Assembly: GCF_007833165.1 (NCBI RefSeq)
Contig: NZ_VOBQ01000004.1
Coordinates: 62,001 to 126,000, forward strand
DNA: 64,000 bases
Source of the DNA: Caenimonas sedimenti
GTDB taxonomy: Bacteria > Pseudomonadota > Gammaproteobacteria > Burkholderiales > Burkholderiaceae_C
Reading direction: 5' to 3'
The notes under the pieces were generated by a model. The model worked only from the letters and a program-made list of their open reading frames with translations. It ran no database searches and had not been told where the DNA came from. The position numbers were made by a program, and so were the translations under genes. This document shows positions 49,633 through 58,605 of this stretch, piece after piece. Positions within the stretch are counted from its first letter, which is position 1. Every line of letters begins with the position of its first letter.

Positions 49633-51012
49633 ATGTTCCAGGTCCAGGCTCCCTCGCGCGCCGCCGTCGCCCAGCTCCAGGAAACCGCGACCGCTTTCTA
49701 CTGGAGCGCGAGCGCGGGCATGATCCTGCGCAAGCACGGCTTGCGCGTGGCGGCCGAGGGCGCCGCGCAGGCGGACAGCGCCTTCCCGCTGGTCCTGCGG
49801 GGGGTCGAGGGCCCATTGCCGGACCGCGGGTTCATCGAGGGGCCGCTGCCTGAAGCGTGGCTGCGCGAACTCGGTCTGGCGGCGGTCACCGCCAGCGCGG
49901 AGGAGGTGGCCCTTTCTGACGCGGACGGCGTTCCGCTGGGCCAGCTGGTGTACAGCCGCTTCCTCGTGAAACGCATCCCCGCCAGCCGGCAGGAGGTGAC
50001 CGAGCCGCACGAATGGATCGACCCGGATCCGCGCTGGCGCAGCCGGCCGGTCGCCTTCCAGACATTCCCCGTGCTGCCCGCGGGCTGGCGCGTCGTCTGC
50101 CAGGCCGAGACGGGCAGCGGGAAGGCTGCTGTCATGGTGTCGGACGGCCGCCGCATCGTCTGCGGCGCGCCGGTCTTCGACATCCTCGGCCACATGCACG
50201 CGATGCCGGCGCTCACCGAAGGTTTCTTCAAGACCCTGAAGACCAGCTACCTGTACCCGTTCGAGAAGTGGCTGGTGCGCGAACTGGCCGCGCACGCCGG
50301 TCCCGCGGGGGCGCCCGGCGGCGTCTGGCCGCTGGGCATGACCAGCGCGCTCAGCATCCGCCACGATTACGACCGGCCGATCAGCGACGCCCACCTGGCG
50401 GACATGCTGCGGTGCTACGCCGGCCTGGGCCTGCGCGCCACCTGGTTCCTGATCGTGGGCAAGCCGCCTCCGCGCCAGCAGATCGAGTCGATGCTGGCCC
50501 TGGGCCATGAAGTCGCGCTGCACAGCATCGCCAACACGCTGGACGAATTCATCGAGGAGGCCCTGCGGTTCCGCGAGCTCACGGGCACGAGCGCGGCGGG
50601 CTTCACCTGCCATGGCGGCATCGGCAGCAGCGGCCACCTGGCGCTCACGCACAACCTGTGGGCCCACGGCGTCGGGATGCGGTACGGCGAGATGATCGGC
50701 CGCTGCCGGGGCGTTTCGCACCCCTTGGTCACGCCGCGGCCGGACATCCCGGCGATGCTGCCGCTGATGCTCCAGAATTGCCACCACAGCCTCGACCTCA
50801 CCACCAAGCCCGACGGCCACCAGCTCGAACGCCTGCGCGAGGAAGTGCCTCGGGCCCTGGCCGAGGGCGGCTACGTGACGGTGATGAACCACCCGGACAT
50901 CCACTGGCCGGAAATGCGGGCCTTGATGCAGGGATTAGACTTGCACCGCGTCTGGACGGCCACCCTCCGCGACGCCAACGAGTGGCTCCTGCAGAACCTC
51001 TTCACCGGATGA
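49633..51012 (+). CDS. Divergent polysaccharide-deacetylase-like protein (paralogue B)
   Basis: Protein of 459 residues, a clear paralogue of the 45585 product. It shares the N-terminal AFYWSASAGMILRKHG, EGPLPEAWLRELGL, LGQLVYSRFLVKRIPA, VFDILG strings, and the deacetylase-like part: RHDYDR (243-248), HEVALHSIAN (292-301), GFTCHGGIGSSG (323-334), and MNHPDIH (418-424). In this copy the HSxxH second His is an Asn. No signal peptide. The start at 49633 follows the previous stop by one base. It is separated from paralogue A by two methyltransferases, so the pair probably arose by duplication with insertion. Confidence 0.75.
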   Translation: MFQVQAPSRAAVAQLQETATAFYWSASAGMILRKHGLRVAAEGAAQADSAFPLVLRGVEGPLPDRGFIEGPLPEAWLRELGLAAVTASAEEVALSDADGVPLGQLVYSRFLVKRIPASRQEVTEPHEWIDPDPRWRSRPVAFQTFPVLPAGWRVVCQAETGSGKAAVMVSDGRRIVCGAPVFDILGHMHAMPALTEGFFKTLKTSYLYPFEKWLVRELAAHAGPAGAPGGVWPLGMTSALSIRHDYDRPISDAHLADMLRCYAGLGLRATWFLIVGKPPPRQQIESMLALGHEVALHSIANTLDEFIEEALRFRELTGTSAAGFTCHGGIGSSGHLALTHNLWAHGVGMRYGEMIGRCRGVSHPLVTPRPDIPAMLPLMLQNCHHSLDLTTKPDGHQLERLREEVPRALAEGGYVTVMNHPDIHWPEMRALMQGLDLHRVWTATLRDANEWLLQNLFTG

Positions 51013-51043
51013 CGAAAGGCCGCGCCCAGGCCGCGGAGCGCGC

Positions 51044-53620
51044 ATGAGTTCCGACGACGCCGAGTCCTTCCAGGCCCTGCAGGCCCGCCTCGGCGACCTG
51101 CCCGGCGAGGCTGGCGCCGCGCGGCGGCGCAAGGAATACGCGCCCTTCTTCCTGCGCATGGGCCGCGACGTCCACATCGAGGAAGGCTGCCGCTTCTACC
51201 ATCCGGACCGCATCGTCCTCGACGACGATGCGAGGTTGAACATCGGGGCGCTCGTGTACGGCTCGGGCGGCGTGTGGATCGGCCGCCACGCGCGCATCGG
51301 CCCGCGCTGCTTCATCCATTCCGCCAACCACGACCTCGTTCCCTCGCCCCTCGCGTTTTTCGAGCGCGGCTACCAGGAAGAACGCGTGGTGATCGCCGAC
51401 CTGTGCCTGGTGTCTGCCAACGTCAGCATCCTGCCGGGAGCTCGGCTCGGCCCCGGCACGTTCGTCGCCGCCGGCGCGGTGGTTCCGCGGGGCGACTACG
51501 CCGAGGGCAGCCGCCTCAGCGGCCTGCCGGCCCGGGCTGTGTCGGCCCCGGCTCCGGAATTGCCCGAAGCTGCGGTCGAACTCGCTCTGGTCGTCCCGGT
51601 CGAGGGCCCGTGGCGTGACATGGCGACGCACCTGCTCCTGCCGCTTGGGCTGCCGCAAGTGGGGGTGTTCGTGAGCGGCGCCGACCTGCCGGCGACGGTG
51701 CATACGGCCCTGGCAGTCGGCCCGTCCGGCTGGTCACCTCCACAACCGGCCGCGGTGACGTGGTGGACACTGGAACAGGGTGAAGCCGCCGCAGCCGCAC
51801 CCCCCGGCCTGCCGACGCATCGCCCCCTGCCCGTCGCCAACGCCGGGCGCTTCCAGGCCGAACCGGCGGATGGCGGCATCGCCCAGGTGGCTTACTGGTT
51901 GCTGAACCGGCTCGAAAAGGGCAGCGATGCGATTTCGATGCGCGACTTCCGGGAATGGCTGACCGCGCTGCGCATCCTGGAGTTGCCGCCGGGCCGGCCC
52001 GACCGGATGCGAGAGCGGCTCGCCGGTGCGCTGGCGCGGCGCGCTCCGCCGGAACTGCGCGGCGTCCCGCCGGCGCCCTCCGACGCGCAAGGGTTCGGGA
52101 CCTGGCTGGAGCGGCAGGCGCGCAGCGCCGACGAGGTCGGCCTGACCTGGTTCGAGCGCCGGCGGCAACGTCGCACCGTGAAGCCCGCACCGACACTGAA
52201 AGAGGCCCTGATCGACCCCGAACTGCTCTTGCGGGCGGTGCTGGATGGAACGTTGGGCGCGGCGGAGGTCGAGCCGATGGCGAGGAAGATGCTGGCCGCG
52301 GCGCCCACGGGGGCACGGCTGGTCTGTTTTGGGATCGCCGCCCATCGGACCGGCAATGCCGCATGCGCAGCCGAGGTCCGCGAGACGCTGGCTCAGCCCG
52401 CCTGGCGCATGCCGGGCGTCGCCTTCCCCCGGGTCCTCGCCGACAGCGAACGGCTTTGCCAGTCGCCCCTCGTCCTGGCCTGGCTGGCGCTGGAGGCACG
52501 CGCGCGCGGCAACACCGACCCGCTCGAGGATGACCTGGCAGCACCGCGCGACGCCGGCGGTCCGCTCGCCTGGTCCCTGCTGTCCAATGGTGAATGGGCC
52601 GATGACAGCCGGCGCGCCGGCGCGCGTTCGCTGCTGGACCACTGGACCACGTTGCACTCGACCGGCGTGCTGCCGCCGGGAAGGTTCACCCTCAGTCCGG
52701 AAAACCACAGCACATCGACGGCGGGGCTGGAAGCCGCCTGGGTCGGCGTGTTCCGCCGGATGCAGGCAGCGGCTGGGCGGCCCCTGCTGCGGCTGCGGCC
52801 CTGGCCGGCACCTTACCGCTCGGCACTCAGTGTGCGATTCGACGTGGACCGGCCGGTGACCGCGGCGGTCATCTCCAGGATCGCGCAGACGCAAGCTCTG
52901 CTGGCCAACGCCCCATGCGCGAGTTGGTACTATTTCGCGGCGGATCCGGACCGCGCCCGGCAGCGGCGCCAGCTCGACCGGCACTGGCAGGAACAGGGCC
53001 TTCACGTCGCGTTGCACGACGAGGAAGTCACGGGCGCAGGCGTGACGCATCACTCGTCGCCGCTCGCCGATTACTGGCTCGGGGACGCCAGTACGCGGGC
53101 CCTGGCGGCGAGCGGGGCCGGCTATGGGGAGTTCCTGGCGAACCGGCTGCACACGCCGCGGCCGGCCTGGATCCCCGATGCCCGAGATGGTGCCCGCCTG
53201 AGCGGCCTCTGGCTGGTGCCGCTGCATTTCCCGCTCGAAGGCAGCGTTCGCGACACCGGACTCGATTATTTCGACCGCCTGCGGGCGGAATTCCGGGCGG
53301 CGCTCGACGCCGGTGGCCATGCCATCGTCGCCAGCCATCCGGACGTCGACGCCGCCTTGCTCCGCCGGCTGCTGGCGCGCGAAGACCTGGGCGACACGTG
53401 GTTCGCGACGGTCGGGCAGGCCGTCGCGCGCTGCGCCGCCGTGCTGCAGGAAGGCAATATCCGGATGGTTGCTTCCGGTGGCGGCATCGGCCTTTTGTCG
53501 CGCAGCCACCTGGCGGATGTCGCTGTCGAAATCTGGATGCCGGGCGCTGCCTCTTGCGAGCTGCACGTCGTGCAACTGGTTCCGGGCCAGCCCCGTCTTC
53601 TCGCCAGCTCATCCGCCTAG
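51044..53620 (+). CDS. Hexapeptide acyltransferase - deacetylase-like fusion (paralogue C)
   Basis: Protein of 858 residues. Residues ~40-165 form a left-handed beta-helix acyltransferase with repeats such as VHIEEGCRFYHPDRIVLDD, VWIGRHARIGPRCFI and the active-site-like HSANHDL, ending in ARAV. Residues 170-580 are of unknown type. Residues ~590-800 resemble the deacetylase part of paralogues A/B: RFDVDR (598-603), HVALHDEE (654-661) and SHPDVD (764-769), but the HS motif and the HGG motif are missing. One chain thus joins a sugar O/N-acetylation module with a deacetylase-like module. It follows paralogue B by 31 bases. Role in the cluster is not established. Confidence 0.75.
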   Translation: MSSDDAESFQALQARLGDLPGEAGAARRRKEYAPFFLRMGRDVHIEEGCRFYHPDRIVLDDDARLNIGALVYGSGGVWIGRHARIGPRCFIHSANHDLVPSPLAFFERGYQEERVVIADLCLVSANVSILPGARLGPGTFVAAGAVVPRGDYAEGSRLSGLPARAVSAPAPELPEAAVELALVVPVEGPWRDMATHLLLPLGLPQVGVFVSGADLPATVHTALAVGPSGWSPPQPAAVTWWTLEQGEAAAAAPPGLPTHRPLPVANAGRFQAEPADGGIAQVAYWLLNRLEKGSDAISMRDFREWLTALRILELPPGRPDRMRERLAGALARRAPPELRGVPPAPSDAQGFGTWLERQARSADEVGLTWFERRRQRRTVKPAPTLKEALIDPELLLRAVLDGTLGAAEVEPMARKMLAAAPTGARLVCFGIAAHRTGNAACAAEVRETLAQPAWRMPGVAFPRVLADSERLCQSPLVLAWLALEARARGNTDPLEDDLAAPRDAGGPLAWSLLSNGEWADDSRRAGARSLLDHWTTLHSTGVLPPGRFTLSPENHSTSTAGLEAAWVGVFRRMQAAAGRPLLRLRPWPAPYRSALSVRFDVDRPVTAAVISRIAQTQALLANAPCASWYYFAADPDRARQRRQLDRHWQEQGLHVALHDEEVTGAGVTHHSSPLADYWLGDASTRALAASGAGYGEFLANRLHTPRPAWIPDARDGARLSGLWLVPLHFPLEGSVRDTGLDYFDRLRAEFRAALDAGGHAIVASHPDVDAALLRRLLAREDLGDTWFATVGQAVARCAAVLQEGNIRMVASGGGIGLLSRSHLADVAVEIWMPGAASCELHVVQLVPGQPRLLASSSA

Positions 53621-53677
53621 AATCCTGGCGGGTCCTGCCGACCGGCACGGAGCCCGACCAGGGAGTTTGTCGAACCA

Positions 53678-55141
53678 ATGCGAGTCTGCGTCCTAGCCTT
53701 CAACAGCGTCCTGAGCGATGCCCGCATCCTCAAGGAGGCCGACAGCCTCGCGCAGGCGGGACACGACGTGCACGTGCACGGCCTGGCGGACCGGAAGCAC
53801 CAGGGCACCCACCTTCGCCCCAGCGGCGCCAGAGTCACGCTGCTGGTGCCGCCGAAACAGCCCCCCTCTAAATCGCGCAAGTTGATCGTGCCCGTGGCAG
53901 GCGGTCTCGCACTCGGCACGGCATGGTATGTCGACCTGTTCGCTCACTTTCCGCTGCTGCCCTACGTCCTGCTCGCGGCCAGCGGGGCCGTGATCGCGCT
54001 GGGATTCCCGAAGCTCAAGGTGCACCTCGTCTTCCCGTTCCTGAAGGGCATCATCGCCGGCGTCCTGGCGCGTTCGCCGAAGTGGTTTCCGGTCGGCTGG
54101 ATGCAGGACATCATGGTGCGTTCCACGCACAGCGCCAGGATCCGCCTGCTGGAGAATGCCGCGAACGCATCCGGGGCCGACATCGTGCACTGCCACGACA
54201 TGTACACGCTGCCAGCTGGCGCGGCCGCGGCCGCCGCCATGGGTGCGCAGCTCGTCTGGGACGCCCATGAGATCTATGAGGAGATCGCCCAGGCCACGCC
54301 GCAGCAGCAGCTGTATTACGGCCGGCTCCTGAAGCGCCTGCATGGCCGGGTCGATGCTTTCATCACCATCAATGACAGCATCGCCGGGTTCTACGCCGGG
54401 CGCTATCCTGCGTTGCCGCCCTCCGTGATCGTCAAGAACGCGACGCTTCCGCTCGGGTCCGTCGAGGACGACGGCCGCATGCGGCGGGCGGCCCAGCTGC
54501 CGGAAACCCAGAAGATCGTGCTGTACCAGGGAGGTTTCGCCGAGAAGCGCGGCCTGCGCGACCTCGTCGCCGCTGCCGAATTCCTGGATCCGGACTGGAC
54601 GCTCGTCATGATGGGGTGGGGCAACCTGGAGCCGCAGCTGCGCGAGATCGCGCAGGGTGTGCTGGGGCGCACGGTGGGGCGCCAGCAGCCGGCCATCTGC
54701 TTCCTTCCCCCCGCGCCGCATGCCGAGCTTGCGCTCTGGACGGCGGGGGCGCGCGTCGGACTCATTCCTTACGAACGCGCCGGGCTGAACCACCTGTTCT
54801 GCACGCCCAACAAGCTGTGGGAGTACCCCGCGGCGGGGGTGCCCATCCTGTGCAGCCCGCTCACGGAGATGTCGCTCGTGATCGCGCGGCACGGCGTGGG
54901 CTGGCTGCTGCCCGAGCCCGCCACGCCGCGCCTGATCGCCCGGACGATCAACGCGCTGACGGAGGCCGAACTGTCCGCCGCGCGGGCCGCCTGCGCCACC
55001 TACATCGCACAGGACAACTGGCAGGTTTACGAAGCGCGCCTGGTGCGGCTTTACCAGGACCTGGCGGCCCGGCGTGCGGTTCCCGCCGGCACGGAGGTGC
55101 CGGTTCCGGCGACCCCTCTTTCGGCAATCCCGAAGCCGTGA
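53678..55141 (+). CDS. GT4-like glycosyltransferase with membrane insertion
   Basis: Glycosyltransferase of 487 residues (GT-B fold). The N-terminal Rossmann part starts MRVCVLAFNSVLSDARILKEADSL, and the donor-binding C-terminal half has YERAGLNHLFCTPNKLWEYPAAGVPI. Unusually, residues 69-88 and 93-111 form two hydrophobic segments inside the N-terminal domain, suggesting tight membrane binding near the lipid-linked acceptor. The DAHEIYEEI string is typical of sugar transferases in O-antigen clusters. It follows a ribosome site AGGGAG. Donor sugar unknown. Confidence 0.85.
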   Translation: MRVCVLAFNSVLSDARILKEADSLAQAGHDVHVHGLADRKHQGTHLRPSGARVTLLVPPKQPPSKSRKLIVPVAGGLALGTAWYVDLFAHFPLLPYVLLAASGAVIALGFPKLKVHLVFPFLKGIIAGVLARSPKWFPVGWMQDIMVRSTHSARIRLLENAANASGADIVHCHDMYTLPAGAAAAAAMGAQLVWDAHEIYEEIAQATPQQQLYYGRLLKRLHGRVDAFITINDSIAGFYAGRYPALPPSVIVKNATLPLGSVEDDGRMRRAAQLPETQKIVLYQGGFAEKRGLRDLVAAAEFLDPDWTLVMMGWGNLEPQLREIAQGVLGRTVGRQQPAICFLPPAPHAELALWTAGARVGLIPYERAGLNHLFCTPNKLWEYPAAGVPILCSPLTEMSLVIARHGVGWLLPEPATPRLIARTINALTEAELSAARAACATYIAQDNWQVYEARLVRLYQDLAARRAVPAGTEVPVPATPLSAIPKP

Positions 55142-56286
55142 GCCATCCTGGGCGGCGGGTCCTCGTCGTCTCCTTCTCGCCATTGCACCGGGACCCGCGC
55201 GTCCAGCGGCAGCTGGCGGCGCTGCAAGGCGGCTTCCAGCTCACCACGGCGGGCTTCACCCCTCCGCATCCGGAGGCCGAGGGCCACGTGCCGTTGCGCC
55301 GGCCGGCCGCCAATGTGCTGCACCAGGCGATGCAGGCGCTGCGCCTGAAGCGGGGACAATTCGAAGCCTACTACTGGGGATCCGCCCACATTCGCCACGC
55401 ACTGCGGGCCCTCGAAGGGCCCAGGTACGACCTGATCCTGGCCAATGACCTGCTCAGCCTGCCGCTGGGACTGCGCCTCGCGCGCCAGAGCGGCTGCAAA
55501 CTGCTGCTGGATGCGCACGAGTACGAACCCGGCCAGCACGAGGACAGCTGGTACTTCAACACCTTCTTCCGCGATTTCTGGGTCCACGTGGCGCGCGAAT
55601 ACCTCCCGCAGGCCGACCGCATGCTCACGGTGAGCGACGGCATCGCGCAGCAATACGCCAGCCGCTTCGGCGTCATGCCCGAGGTGATGACCAACGCCGC
55701 GCCGCATGCGCTCGTCGCGCCCGGGCCGGTGGACCCGCAGCGCATCCGCATGGTCCACCACGGCAGCAGCAGCCCGTCGCGCAAGCTCGAGGCCATGCTG
55801 GACCTGATGCGCGGCCTCGACCGGCGCTTCAGCCTCGACCTGATGCTCATGCCGGACAACGCACGCTACCTGCGCCGGTTGAAGCGCCTGGCGGCCGGAC
55901 TGCCGAACGTCCGCTTCCGCGACCCGGTCCCGCTCGCCGACATCGTCCCGGCCTTGAGCGGCTACGACATCGGCCTGTACCTGCTGGCACCGGACACCTT
56001 CAATTGCCGCATGGCACTGCCGAACAAGCTGTTCGAATTCGTGCAGGCACGCCTGGCCATCGCGATCTGGCCCTCGCCCGAGATGGCGCGCATCGTGCAG
56101 CGGCACGACCTCGGTCTCGTCGGCTCCGACTTCTCGGTGGGCGGTCTCGCCGCGCAGCTCAACGCGATCACGGCGGACGAACTGCGCGCCTTCAAACGCA
56201 ACGCCGACCGCGCGGCGCCCGAACTTTCCGCGGACCGCAACCAGCAGCGCCTGCGCGCCATCGTCGAGGAATTGCTCGGTGGCTGA
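55138..56286 (+). CDS. Glycosyltransferase family 4-like
   Basis: GT-B glycosyltransferase of 382 residues. N-terminal VLVVSFSPLHRDPRVQRQLAAL is typical of enzymes grouped with the previous gene product, and DAHEYEPGQHEDSWYF plus NKLFEFVQARLAIA cover the acceptor and donor halves. It starts with GTG overlapping the stop of the previous gene (GTGA). The two genes encode related proteins, likely acting one after the other on the polysaccharide backbone. Donor and linkage unknown. Confidence 0.85.
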   Translation: MSHPGRRVLVVSFSPLHRDPRVQRQLAALQGGFQLTTAGFTPPHPEAEGHVPLRRPAANVLHQAMQALRLKRGQFEAYYWGSAHIRHALRALEGPRYDLILANDLLSLPLGLRLARQSGCKLLLDAHEYEPGQHEDSWYFNTFFRDFWVHVAREYLPQADRMLTVSDGIAQQYASRFGVMPEVMTNAAPHALVAPGPVDPQRIRMVHHGSSSPSRKLEAMLDLMRGLDRRFSLDLMLMPDNARYLRRLKRLAAGLPNVRFRDPVPLADIVPALSGYDIGLYLLAPDTFNCRMALPNKLFEFVQARLAIAIWPSPEMARIVQRHDLGLVGSDFSVGGLAAQLNAITADELRAFKRNADRAAPELSADRNQQRLRAIVEELLGG

Positions 56287-57469
56287 AGACCGGCCACGCC
56301 GCGCGCTCTTTCTCGGCACCCACTCGTTCGTGGATGGTGGCCTGAAGGTCGGGATCCAGCACCTGGCCGAAGGGTTCGCCGCACGCGGCTGGCAAGTCGA
56401 CTACGTCGCCACCGCTTCCTCGGTCTTCGATCTCTGGGGCGCGCAGCGCCGTCCACGCTTGAAGCGCGTGTGGGGCGGCGGGCAGGACCGGCGGGGCACG
56501 CCCATCGCACCCGGCCTCGACGAGTACGCTTTCAAGGCGCTGATCCCGGCGCACAAGCTGTTCCTGCGGGGCGAGTGGCAGTTGCCCAGCTTCGCCTGGC
56601 TGCTGCCGGCCTGGGTGCGGGAGCGCGACTATGCGTTGTGCATGCACGAGACCTCGCCGAACGTGATCTACCGGCCCTGGGTGCGCGCGCGCACTTCGAT
56701 CTTCCGCCTGAGCGACCTGCCCGCCGGCTTCTCGCATGACCTGCATCCGGTGCTGATCCGCCAGCTGGAGCACGGGCTGAGGGAGGGCGACTACGACGAG
56801 GTGTGGGCGGTGTCCGCGTCCCTGCGGGACCATGCGATGTCGCTCGGCCCGAGTCCCGCGGTCCTGCTGCCGAACGGTGTCGAGGCCGGGCCGTTCCGCC
56901 AGCGTCATCCGGTCGCGCGCCGCCCGAACAGCGCGGTTTTCCTGGGCTCCGTCAGCGAATGGGTGGACGTGGAGCTGCTCCATGCGGCCGCGCGGTTGTT
57001 GCCGGAGTGGACGTTCGACATCCACGGGCCGGTCAGCCGGCCGCTCCCCGGCGGCGGTGCGCCCAACGTCCGGTTTCACGGTGCGCTGGCGCCCGAGGCC
57101 ATCCCCGGGATGCTGGCGGGCTGCGAAGTCGGCCTGATCCCGTTCCGTGAAACCGGAGATCTCACACGGCACATCGAACGCCCGCTGAAGTTCTACGAAT
57201 ACGTGGCGGCGGGCCTGGGGATCGCCAGCACCGACATCGGCGGCCTGCGCCTCGGGATGGGCGCATTCGCCAGCTATGGCAGTTCTCCTGCCGCATTTGC
57301 GGCGGCCGTCATGGAAGCGCGGGCGGCAGGTGCCGCCCGCGGCCGCGACGTGATCGAGGCCTTCCTCGCCCAGCATTCGTGGGAAAGCATCGTGGACCAG
57401 GCGCATGCCCGGGTGGAAGCATTGCTGCGGCGCGAGCGCGGGCCTGTGTCGCGGCGGGAGCGCGCGTGA
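56279..57469 (+). CDS. Glycosyltransferase (GT-B fold, family 1/4-like)
   Basis: Protein of 396 residues. N-terminal ALFLGTHSFVDGGLKVGIQHLAEGF and C-terminal PLKFYEYVAAGLGIASTDIGG are GT-B features, the latter being the nucleotide-sugar pocket. It starts with GTG 8 bases before the previous stop, so the genes overlap. Its stop and the next start form TGATG. Probably adds another sugar in the repeat; the donor is unknown. Confidence 0.82.
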   Translation: MAEDRPRRALFLGTHSFVDGGLKVGIQHLAEGFAARGWQVDYVATASSVFDLWGAQRRPRLKRVWGGGQDRRGTPIAPGLDEYAFKALIPAHKLFLRGEWQLPSFAWLLPAWVRERDYALCMHETSPNVIYRPWVRARTSIFRLSDLPAGFSHDLHPVLIRQLEHGLREGDYDEVWAVSASLRDHAMSLGPSPAVLLPNGVEAGPFRQRHPVARRPNSAVFLGSVSEWVDVELLHAAARLLPEWTFDIHGPVSRPLPGGGAPNVRFHGALAPEAIPGMLAGCEVGLIPFRETGDLTRHIERPLKFYEYVAAGLGIASTDIGGLRLGMGAFASYGSSPAAFAAAVMEARAAGAARGRDVIEAFLAQHSWESIVDQAHARVEALLRRERGPVSRRERA

Positions 57470-58587
57470 TGCGCATCGCCGTCGACGCCAGCATGCTGGC
57501 AGCGGATGGCGCGGGCATCTCGCGCTACCTGCGCAGCCTCCTCGAAGCCATGCTGGCGCTGGACGACGGGCACGAATGGCTGCTCTACGGACGCCGCGTC
57601 CCTGCGCTGGCGACGGGGAGCTCGCGGGTGGGCGGACGGCAGGACGGCCTGCCCGATGCGCCTGGCCGGATCCTGGCGCTGGCGGCCAGCCTGCCGCTGT
57701 GGACGGCCCGCGACCGGCCCGACGTGTTCTGGGCGCCGGCCCATCGCCTGCCACTGTGGCTGCCGCGGGATTGCGCGGGTGTCCTGACCGTGCACGACCT
57801 TTGCTGGCAGCGCGCGCCGGAAACCATGCGGCGCTCCAGCCGGGCCCTCGACGCCCTCTTCATGCCGCGCAGCATCGCGCGGGCCGACCGGATCCTCGCG
57901 GTCTCGCAATCCACGGCGAGAGACATCGCGGCGGGGTTTCCCGCCGCGGCGGCGCGGACGGTGGTGGTCCACGAAGGACTGTCTCCCCTGCCTGAGCCGG
58001 CCGGCGCCGATGCCCTGGCGGCCCTGGGGCTGCGGCTACCGTACGTCCTGTTCGTCGGGACGATCGAGCCGCGCAAGAACCTGCAGCGGCTGATCGAGGC
58101 GTTCGGCGCGGTGCGGGGGAGCAGCACAGCGCCGCTGCAACTGGCGGTCGTGGGTGCCGCCGGCTGGGGCGCCGACATCGCGGAATCGGCGCACCGCCAC
58201 GGCGCGGACCAGGTGGTCGTCCTCGGCCGCGTCTCCGACGCCACGCTGGCCACCCTGTACCGGCACGCGTTGTGCCTCGCCATGCCGTCGCTCTACGAAG
58301 GGTTCGGCCTGCCGCTGCTGGAGGCCATGTCCTTCGGTACACCCGTCCTTGCTTCGGACACCTCGTCGATGCCCGAGGTCGCCGGGCCGGCCGGCCACTA
58401 CGTCGATCCGCTGTCCGTCGCTTCGATTGCCCAGGGGCTGCGCAAGCTGGCCGGCGAACCTGGGTACCGGGACGGACTCGCCGCGCACGCGCAGGCGCAG
58501 GCGGGCCGGTTCCGCTGGGAACAGGCGGCGCGCGACACCCTCGAGGTCTTCGCGCAGGCCCGCCAGGCACGCGCCGCCCGGTCCTGA
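57469..58587 (+). CDS. GT4 glycosyltransferase (mannosyltransferase-like)
   Basis: Retaining GT4 enzyme of 372 residues, of the WbpY/WbdA-like alpha-mannosyltransferase type. Family strings: RIAVDASMLAADGAGISRYLRSLL, LTVHDLCW, VLFVGTIEPRKNLQRLIEAF, MPSLYEGFGLPLLEAMSFGTPVLASDTSSMPEVAG with the EX7E pair. It is the last gene of the co-directional cluster that begins at 38177. The mannose/rhamnose-type donor is inferred from family, not proved. Confidence 0.9.
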   Translation: MRIAVDASMLAADGAGISRYLRSLLEAMLALDDGHEWLLYGRRVPALATGSSRVGGRQDGLPDAPGRILALAASLPLWTARDRPDVFWAPAHRLPLWLPRDCAGVLTVHDLCWQRAPETMRRSSRALDALFMPRSIARADRILAVSQSTARDIAAGFPAAAARTVVVHEGLSPLPEPAGADALAALGLRLPYVLFVGTIEPRKNLQRLIEAFGAVRGSSTAPLQLAVVGAAGWGADIAESAHRHGADQVVVLGRVSDATLATLYRHALCLAMPSLYEGFGLPLLEAMSFGTPVLASDTSSMPEVAGPAGHYVDPLSVASIAQGLRKLAGEPGYRDGLAAHAQAQAGRFRWEQAARDTLEVFAQARQARAARS

Positions 58588-58605
58588 GCCCGTATCATCG
58601 CGCCC

